From: Cytophagaceae bacterium
GTDB lineage: Bacteria > Bacteroidota > Bacteroidia > Cytophagales > UBA9547
DNA length: 38,386 bases
Direction of reading: 5' to 3'
Assembly (NCBI GenBank): GCA_027488865.1
Contig: JAIYAU010000062.1
Coordinates: forward strand, 1 to 38,386
Below the pieces are notes generated by a model. The model searched no databases. It had not been told where the DNA came from and saw only the letters and a program-made list of their open reading frames with translations. Each line of letters begins with the position of its first letter. Position 1 is the stretch's first letter. The position numbers and the translations under genes are program-made. Positions 33,304 through 38,386 of the stretch are shown here, one piece after another.

Positions 33304-34620
33304 ATGAAAAACTTATTATTTTTAATCCTCATTTCTTTCAATTTTGTATTCGCACAATCCAGTCTGTTGCAATCGGGACCAATGGTGGGGTATGCCGAAA
33401 TGAAAGAGGTTTGTCTTTGGGTTCAAACGAAGGAGGCTGCTGATGTCAAAATTATTTATTTTGATAAGTCCAATCCAACAAAAAAGATGGAAACAGAAAC
33501 AATTAAAACTGATAAAAAGTATGCTTTTGCTACCAAGCTTATCGCCGATAAAGTAGAGCCCGGTACCAAATATTCTTATGAATTATATATCAACAATAAA
33601 AAGGTTGTGCGACCTTATCCTTTAGAATTTCAAACACTTAAACTTTGGTTGTTTAGAACTGATGCACCAGATTTTAAACTAGCCTTGGGAAGCTGTTCAT
33701 ATATTAATCAAACAGAGTATGATCGTCCTGGCAAAGGATATGGTGCTGATTATAAAATATTTACAAGTATATATGAAAAAAAACCCGACGCCATGTTTTG
33801 GTTAGGGGACAATGTATACTTACGAGAATCAGACTGGAATTCTCGGACAGGCGTTTTTGCGCGGTATACTCACACTCGTTCGACGCCTGAAATGCAATCA
33901 TTATTTGGAAGCGTACACAACTATGCTATTTGGGATGACCATGATTATGGACCTAACGACTCTGACCGTAGCTTTTGGAATAAAAATACAACCCTTGATG
34001 CTTTCAAAACTTTTTGGTGCAATCCAAGCTTTGGAGTTCACAATCTTGGTGGCATTACCTCACAATTTGAATGGGGTGATGCTCAGTTTTTTATCCTTGA
34101 TAACCGATGGTTTAGAAGCCCTCAAAAAAGAACCGGAATTGATAGCACCATGTTGGGCAAGGAGCAACTTAACTGGCTAATCGACGCATTAACCTCAAGT
34201 AAAGCTACTTTTAAATTTATTGCCATAGGTGGACAAACCTTAAATCCGTTAAAGAAATATGAAAACTTTAGCAATTATGAAAAAGAAAGAAAACAATTAC
34301 TTGATGCGATTGAATTGAACAATATTAAAGGTGTAATTTTTCTATCTGGAGATAGGCATCATACCGAACTTTCAAAATTGGAACGACCAAATAATTATCC
34401 TATCTATGATTTAACAGTGTCAGCATTAACTGCTGGAGGACCGGAAGAACTCAAAGAAGAAAATGCGCTTCGTGTGTCAGGAACGGGCACAGTTGGGCAA
34501 AATTTCGCCACCTTAGACTTTGTTGGACCAAAGGCAACCCGCACTATTAAAATAACTGTTTTTGACAAAGACGGTAAACAACTTTGGACAAAGGATATTT
34601 TAGCTTCTGAGTTGAAATAG
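33304..34620 (+). CDS. PhoD-like alkaline phosphatase / phosphodiesterase
   Basis: The 438-residue exported protein (signal ending F-A-Q, about 18) has an N-terminal fibronectin-like PhoD domain (19-120; V-C-L-W-V-Q-T-K, G-T-K-Y-S-Y-E-L). The PhoD metallophosphatase core has A-L-G-S-C-S-Y (metal Cys region), F-W-L-G-D-N-V-Y, I-W-D-D-H-D-Y-G-P-N-D, L-D-N-R-W-F and L-S-G-D-R-H-H-T-E-L. All metal-binding motifs of the family are present. It hydrolyses phosphate monoesters or diesters outside the inner membrane; the natural substrate is unknown. No sorting domain of T9SS or Tat signal is seen, in contrast to Bacillus PhoD, so a Sec route is likely. It is divergent from the sigma factor gene. Confidence 0.93.
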   Translation: MKNLLFLILISFNFVFAQSSLLQSGPMVGYAEMKEVCLWVQTKEAADVKIIYFDKSNPTKKMETETIKTDKKYAFATKLIADKVEPGTKYSYELYINNKKVVRPYPLEFQTLKLWLFRTDAPDFKLALGSCSYINQTEYDRPGKGYGADYKIFTSIYEKKPDAMFWLGDNVYLRESDWNSRTGVFARYTHTRSTPEMQSLFGSVHNYAIWDDHDYGPNDSDRSFWNKNTTLDAFKTFWCNPSFGVHNLGGITSQFEWGDAQFFILDNRWFRSPQKRTGIDSTMLGKEQLNWLIDALTSSKATFKFIAIGGQTLNPLKKYENFSNYEKERKQLLDAIELNNIKGVIFLSGDRHHTELSKLERPNNYPIYDLTVSALTAGGPEELKEENALRVSGTGTVGQNFATLDFVGPKATRTIKITVFDKDGKQLWTKDILASELK

Positions 34621-34669
34621 ATGTTAAAAGTTGTTTAAAGCGAATAGCATAAACTAATTAAAATTTAAT

Positions 34670-34700
34670 TTGGCTTTTATAATTCGTTATTCTATCTTTG
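34670..34700 (+). promoter_or_regulatory. rpmH promoter, TTGG-N19-TATCTTTG
   Basis: TTGG (34670-34673) and TATCTTTG (34693-34700) are spaced by 19 nt, an excellent match to the Bacteroidota consensus. The predicted leader to the rpmH ATG (34722) is about 17 nt. Confidence 0.85.
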
Positions 34701-34721
34701 CAGGCTCAAAATTAAACAATA

Positions 34722-34880
34722 ATGAAACGCACTTTCCAACCTTCTCAAAGAAAAAGAAGAAATAAACACGGGTTCAGAGAAAGAATGGCTACTGCTAACG
34801 GTCGTAGGATTCTTGCAGCTAGAAGAAAAAAAGGTAGAAAAAAACTCTCTGTTTCTTCTGAGAAGCAACATAAAAGATAA
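34722..34880 (+). CDS. rpmH: Large ribosomal subunit protein bL34
   Basis: The 52-residue basic protein begins M-K-R-T-F-Q-P-S and continues [13 protein letters not shown], the near-invariant bL34 signature, followed by [21 protein letters not shown]. It is complete and of normal length (slightly extended C-terminus, V-S-S-E-K-Q-H-K-R). The order rpmH-rnpA is widely conserved in bacteria. Its own strong promoter lies just upstream, and rnpA follows after 35 nt. Confidence 0.98.
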   Translation: MKRTFQPSQRKRRNKHGFRERMATANGRRILAARRKKGRKKLSVSSEKQHKR

Positions 34881-34915
34881 ATTTATTAGCCCTTAAGCTG
34901 GTAAATGTTTATGTA

Positions 34916-35335
34916 ATGCACAATCTTATGGAAAAAATTAGTGATTTTTCTTTAGGTAAAAAACATAAACTAAAAAGCGACAAGACAATTAAGCTTCTTT
35001 TTTCGAAAGGAAGCTCTATTTTTTTACATCCTATTAAAATAGTTTACCTCATCGATGGTACTAATAAAGATGTTCCTAAGGTGCTATTTTCAGTTTCAAA
35101 AAGAAATTTCAAAAAATCAGTTGATAGGCACAAAATAATTCGGCATTTGAGAGAAGCCTATCGTCTTGAGAAGGAAATGCTTCTAACAACACCACAAATT
35201 AGTAACCTAGCGCTGGTATTTGTTTCTAAAGAACAACTTGATTTTTTTTCTCTTCAAAAAAAACTAAAACTCGCATTAAAACGTTTAACAGATACCTTTG
35301 ATACTTGCTTGGTCTCTATCAACAAAGATTCTTAA
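34916..35335 (+). CDS. rnpA: Ribonuclease P protein component
   Basis: The protein subunit of RNase P helps the catalytic RNA cleave pre-tRNA 5' leaders. The 139-residue protein has F-S-L-G-K-K-H-K-L-K-S-D-K-T-I near the start and the RNR-type signature F-S-V-S-K-R-N-F-K-K-S-V-D-R-H-K-I-I-R, followed by R-E-A-Y-R. These are diagnostic of RnpA. In place of the usual R-N-R the core reads D-R-H-K, a mild change. Start: ATG 34916, or the Met four codons later (34928). It is co-transcribed with rpmH and overlaps nothing; the S41 protease ATG follows the stop by 14 nt. Confidence 0.93.
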   Translation: MHNLMEKISDFSLGKKHKLKSDKTIKLLFSKGSSIFLHPIKIVYLIDGTNKDVPKVLFSVSKRNFKKSVDRHKIIRHLREAYRLEKEMLLTTPQISNLALVFVSKEQLDFFSLQKKLKLALKRLTDTFDTCLVSINKDS

Positions 35336-35349
35336 ATTCCTCAATTCTA

Positions 35350-37011
35350 ATGGTTAGAAAAATATCAACCTCATTAATAGTACTTTTTGTAGCTTTTGGT
35401 CTATTTTCTTTTTCTACAGGTAAAACAGAAAAATACTTCGAAATAGCCAAGAATCTAGACATATTCGCAACATTATTTAAAGAGGTAAATAACTTTTATG
35501 TCGATGATATTAATCCTAACAAATTAATGAAAACTGGCATAGATGCCATGTTGGAATCGTTAGATCCATACACAAACTATATACCTGAAGATGAGGTAGA
35601 AGATTATAGAACTATGACTACTGGTCAATATGGAGGCATAGGGGCCATAATTGGCAAACGAAATAGCAAAACCACCATTTTAATGCCCTATGAAGGTTTC
35701 CCTGCACATACATCAGGTTTAAAAATTGGAGATGAAATACTTAGTGTCGATGGTGTAGAAGTGGTTGAGAAAAATACCAATGACGTAAGTAAACTTCTTA
35801 AAGGACAGGCTAATACGAAGGTAAAGCTCAAAATTAAACGTTATGGTGTTAACGAACCCATTGAGCTAGAATTAACACGTCAAAAAATAAAAATTGACAA
35901 TATTCCTTATTATGGCATGGTCAATGACGAGGTTGGATATATTCACCTTACAGATTTTACCTCCAATGCATCCAAAGAAGTCAAAGATGCAATTCTAGCA
36001 CTTAAGGAAAAGGGAATGAAAAGTCTTATTTTTGATTTGAGAGATAATCCTGGTGGTTTGTTAAATGAAGCCATTAACATTTCTAACTTATTTATTCCAA
36101 AAGACAAAGAGGTTGTGAGTACTAAAGGAAAGGCAGTAGAATGGAATAAGGTCTATGCCACACTTAACCAACCTGTGGATATTGACATGCCGTTGGTTGT
36201 TTTAGTATCTAGCAGAAGTGCCTCTGCCTCAGAAATTGTAGGTGGTACTATTCAAGATTATGACAGAGGAGTTTTGATAGGTCAAAAATCTTATGGTAAA
36301 GGGCTTGTGCAAGCTACTAGGCCGCTTACGTATAACTCTCAATTAAAAGTAACTACCGCAAAATATTATATCCCAAGCGGAAGATGTATACAGGCTTTAG
36401 ATTATACTCATCGTAATGAAGACGGTAGTGTTGGTAAAATTCCAGATTCACTCAAAACTGAATTTAAAACAAAGAATGGAAGATCTGTATTCGATGGGGG
36501 AGGAGTAGATCCAGATATCGTTGTTACTAGAAAAGAGACACCTGCAATATTGATAAGTTTGGCTAACAAAGGATACCTATTTGATTTTGCAACAATTTAT
36601 GCAAGCAAGCATAAAACCATTGGTGCTGCCAAACAATTTAAACTTTCTGATGAAGAATATAAAGAATTCATAAAGAGTATTGAAGGTAAAGACTATGACT
36701 ATTCTACCAAAGTAGAAAAAAATATGAATGAACTTATTGAATCTGCAAAGAAGGAAAAGTACTATGAAGATATTAAAGAACAAATAGAATCCTTAAAAAC
36801 TAAAGTTTCTCATAATAAGCAATCAGATCTTAATAAGTTTAGTGCTGAAATTAAAGATGCTTTAGAACAGGAAATCGTATCGAGATACTATCTGCAAAAA
36901 GGAATTGTGGAAGCATCATTTGATAATGACGAGGATGTAAAGGAGGCAATCAATATTTTTAAAGATCCTGCCAAATACCAAAAATTACTCACGAAGACCT
37001 CAGTAAAATAG
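35350..37011 (+). CDS. S41 family C-terminal processing protease
   Basis: From ATG 35350 the protein has 553 residues. An N-terminal membrane or signal segment (V-R-K-I-S-T-S-L-I-V-L-F-V-A-F) leads to a PDZ domain (about 85-165; G-Q-Y-G-G-I-G-A-I-I-G, L-K-I-G-D-E-I-L-S-V-D-G). The S41 peptidase core contains D-L-R-D-N-P-G-G-L-L, the nucleophile in S-R-S-A-S-A-S-E-I-V and the lysine in Q-K-S-Y-G-K-G-L-V-Q. This is the CtpA type, with a Ser-Lys dyad. A C-terminal helical extension (about 430-553) is usual for Bacteroidota members. The longer frame from TTG 35305, overlapping rnpA, is rejected for the signal. It overlaps tsaB by one base. Confidence 0.94.
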   Translation: MVRKISTSLIVLFVAFGLFSFSTGKTEKYFEIAKNLDIFATLFKEVNNFYVDDINPNKLMKTGIDAMLESLDPYTNYIPEDEVEDYRTMTTGQYGGIGAIIGKRNSKTTILMPYEGFPAHTSGLKIGDEILSVDGVEVVEKNTNDVSKLLKGQANTKVKLKIKRYGVNEPIELELTRQKIKIDNIPYYGMVNDEVGYIHLTDFTSNASKEVKDAILALKEKGMKSLIFDLRDNPGGLLNEAINISNLFIPKDKEVVSTKGKAVEWNKVYATLNQPVDIDMPLVVLVSSRSASASEIVGGTIQDYDRGVLIGQKSYGKGLVQATRPLTYNSQLKVTTAKYYIPSGRCIQALDYTHRNEDGSVGKIPDSLKTEFKTKNGRSVFDGGGVDPDIVVTRKETPAILISLANKGYLFDFATIYASKHKTIGAAKQFKLSDEEYKEFIKSIEGKDYDYSTKVEKNMNELIESAKKEKYYEDIKEQIESLKTKVSHNKQSDLNKFSAEIKDALEQEIVSRYYLQKGIVEASFDNDEDVKEAINIFKDPAKYQKLLTKTSVK

Positions 37012-37691
37012 TGATAATTAGCATAGATGCATCCGCAGATGTTTGTTCTGTAGCCTTGCATAATAAAGGAGTATTAATATTTGCAAACGAAATAGTAGCT
37101 CAAAAGTCCGCAGCGGATTTAATTACGGTCTTTATTAATAGAATTGTTAAAGACACAGGAATCTCTCTAAATGAGTTGGATGCAATTGCTGTGGCTAAGG
37201 GTCCTGGTTCCTACACAGGTTTGAGGATAGCGACCTCAACAGCTAAAGGCCTTTGTGTAGCTTTAAATAAACCATTGATTTCGGTTAACACACTTTTGGC
37301 CATGTGCAATGGGGTGTCCAAAGGAGTCATCAATAGTTCATATTTATTTTGCCCAATGTTGGACGCAAGAAGAATGGAAGTGTATTGTGCCATATATAAC
37401 AGTCAACTTCAGGAAGTACTGCCAACCCAAGCATTAGTTTTGGAGAGTAATTCATTTGAAAAATTTAAATCAAATAACTTACTATTATTTGGCTCAGGAT
37501 CAGCTAAGTGTAAGAGTTTATTTGGACAAGACGAAAACCACAACATTCATTTTTTGGACAATATTTATCCCAGTGCCCGAGCAATGGGCGAAGTAGCCTA
37601 CGACAAATTTCTTGATCATCAGTTTGAGGATGTTGCATATTTTGAACCTTTTTATTTAAAGGAATTTGTAAGCACAAGTAAACTTCCGTAG
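37011..37691 (+). CDS. tsaB: t6A tRNA-modification protein TsaB
   Basis: The 226-residue ASKHA-fold protein works with TsaD and TsaE to make t6A37 in tRNAs. It begins I-I-S-I-D-A-S-A-D-V-C-S-V-A-L and carries A-K-G-P-G-S-Y-T-G-L-R-I-A (about 61-73), then T-A-K-G-L and D-A-R-R-M-E-V-Y, all typical of TsaB. The start is GTG at 37011, overlapping the TAG of the protease gene by one base (TAGTG), so the two are translationally coupled. TsaE is encoded at 8090-8512; TsaD is not in the window. Confidence 0.95.
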   Translation: MIISIDASADVCSVALHNKGVLIFANEIVAQKSAADLITVFINRIVKDTGISLNELDAIAVAKGPGSYTGLRIATSTAKGLCVALNKPLISVNTLLAMCNGVSKGVINSSYLFCPMLDARRMEVYCAIYNSQLQEVLPTQALVLESNSFEKFKSNNLLLFGSGSAKCKSLFGQDENHNIHFLDNIYPSARAMGEVAYDKFLDHQFEDVAYFEPFYLKEFVSTSKLP

Positions 37692-37729
37692 CAGCTCATT
37701 TGTTCTATCTACAACTAATAAGTTAATTC

Positions 37730-38248
37730 ATGGATAAAATTACAAATCGTGTAGCCCAAAGTACACTTATTTCTTTGGATTTAGAAGAATACTATCACAA
37801 AGGACATAGAGTTATATATGATTTAAAACAAAATCTATGGCAAGAACTTATATTAAAGGAAAAGGATTTCAGAGCATTTATAAAAGAATATGATTGGAGT
37901 CAATTTCAAGACTGTAACGTAGCATTAATTTGTAGTGCAGATGCTATTATACCTACTTGGGCCTACATGCTACTGGTTTCCAAAATTGCACCTTATGCTA
38001 ATTTAGTTATTGTGGGAAATGAACTGGCCTTAGAACAGGCACTTTTTCAACAAGCCTTGTCAAAAATTGATTTCACGCAATATAATCAATCAAAAGTAGT
38101 CGTTAAAGGGTGCGGAAAATTTCCAGTCCCATCCTTTGCATATGGAGAAATTACCCGACTATTACTACCTTATGCAGCCTCCATTATGTATGGAGAGCCT
38201 TGCAGCACAGTTCCAGTATATAAAATCCCAGTTGCCTCCTCTATATAA
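37730..38248 (+). CDS. DUF2480 family protein
   Basis: The 172-residue protein has the conserved pattern of DUF2480 as I know it: N-R-V-A-Q-S-T-L-I-S-L-D-L-E-E-Y-Y, L-I-L-K-E-K-D-F-R, the C-S-A-D-A-I-I-P-T-W-A-Y-M-L-L segment, V-V-V-K-G-C-G, and G-E-P-C-S-T-V-P-V-Y-K at the end. It appears cytoplasmic, with no signal or membrane segment. Function is unknown. The invariant-looking cysteines (C-S-A-D, K-G-C-G, E-P-C-S) could bind metal or an Fe-S cluster; members are sometimes found near suf genes, which would fit, but no such gene is visible here. It follows tsaB by 38 nt and may share its transcript. Confidence 0.9.
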   Translation: MDKITNRVAQSTLISLDLEEYYHKGHRVIYDLKQNLWQELILKEKDFRAFIKEYDWSQFQDCNVALICSADAIIPTWAYMLLVSKIAPYANLVIVGNELALEQALFQQALSKIDFTQYNQSKVVVKGCGKFPVPSFAYGEITRLLLPYAASIMYGEPCSTVPVYKIPVASSI

Positions 38249-38282
38249 TCATTTGATTTACATAGAATTGCTAAATTTCATT

Positions 38283-38302
38283 AAAAATATTTAATATTTT
38301 TT
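38283..38302 (+). terminator. A/T-only hairpin after the DUF2480 gene
   Basis: AAAAATATT (38283-38291) and AATATTTTT (38293-38301) are complementary around a single base. It is only A/T and therefore weak, but lies where the rpmH-to-DUF2480 run should end, before the next promoter. Confidence 0.3.
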
Positions 38303-38312
38303 AGTTTATGGA

Positions 38313-38343
38313 GTTGGAAAGGTTTAAAAAACAGTTACCTTTG
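38313..38343 (+). promoter_or_regulatory. Promoter reading out of the right edge, GTTG-N19-TACCTTTG
   Basis: GTTG (38313-38316) and TACCTTTG (38336-38343) are 19 nt apart. The -7 box is identical to that of the tRNA-Lys promoter, and the bases around it (GTTACCTTTGCA) are too. No start codon follows before the edge, so the transcript may be a stable RNA (tRNA or rRNA operon) or a gene with a long leader. Confidence 0.65.
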
Positions 38344-38386
38344 CAATCCCAAAACGCAGCAGGTGTAAGGGAAGAAGGGAAAAGAA

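Noticed and set aside
35305-35349. TTG start of the S41 protease overlapping rnpA
   Set aside because: It would put 15 residues before the export signal; ATG 35350 lies right before it.

Overview
The window is AT-rich chromosomal DNA of a member of the Bacteroidota. The evidence is: type IX secretion (T9SS) C-terminal sorting domains (type A at 3114-4016, type B at 12591-16604), a PorP/SprF-family outer-membrane protein, signal peptides ending in A-Q, few Shine-Dalgarno sequences, and promoters of the Bacteroidota form TTTG/TTGG-N19-TAnnTTTG. The gene families are most reminiscent of Sphingobacteriia/Chitinophagia-type lineages, but that finer placement is a guess. No CRISPR array, rRNA gene or intact insertion sequence is visible. 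One tRNA gene, tRNA-Lys(TTT), is present.

Layout. 1-740: a partial TPR/SH3-type membrane protein on the minus strand and, divergent from it, a tRNA-Lys with its own promoter and a strong terminator. 1104-4016: a two-gene unit of an OmpA/PD40 envelope protein and a T9SS-secreted DNRLRE-domain protein, closed by a hairpin terminator that also contains the 3' end of a convergent methyltransferase gene. 4049-9551: mostly housekeeping genes (histidine phosphatase, trmB, alanine dehydrogenase, tsaE) plus a small secreted protein and a surface-type lipoprotein. 9625-18479 (minus): a sensor kinase, a 1337-residue repeat adhesin with a type B sorting domain, a PorP/SprF-like partner and a PorE-like TPR/PD40 protein without the OmpA domain. 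The last three are packed with gaps of 0 and -1 nt. 18709-25087: YceI, a degenerate amidohydrolase, an M48 lipoprotein protease, an RlmI-type methyltransferase, dtd and rqcH. 25088-27984: an accessory-looking block (Crp-like regulator, small beta-barrel protein, DUF6326 protein) between two long noncoding stretches. 27985-30126: recQ. 30129-33128 (minus): an ECF sigma factor and a membrane anti-sigma-like protein whose periplasmic end is a cytochrome c domain. 33304-38248: a PhoD-like phosphatase, the rpmH-rnpA-S41 protease-tsaB run, and a DUF2480 protein. The window ends in a promoter that reads out to the right.

How the parts work together. The kinase-adhesin-PorP-PorE cluster looks like a dedicated surface-protein secretion and anchoring module. 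TsaE (8090) and TsaB (37011) belong to the same t6A tRNA-modification pathway but are encoded about 29 kb apart. TrmB, the RlmI-type enzyme, Dtd, RqcH and RnpA add translation and RNA quality control. The most unusual item is the sigma/anti-sigma pair with a covalent c-type heme domain, which suggests redox- or heme-coupled control of transcription; this is inference from domain architecture. Exact gene starts are uncertain where only TTG or GTG is available (trmB, rqcH, the phosphatase at 5396, tsaB).
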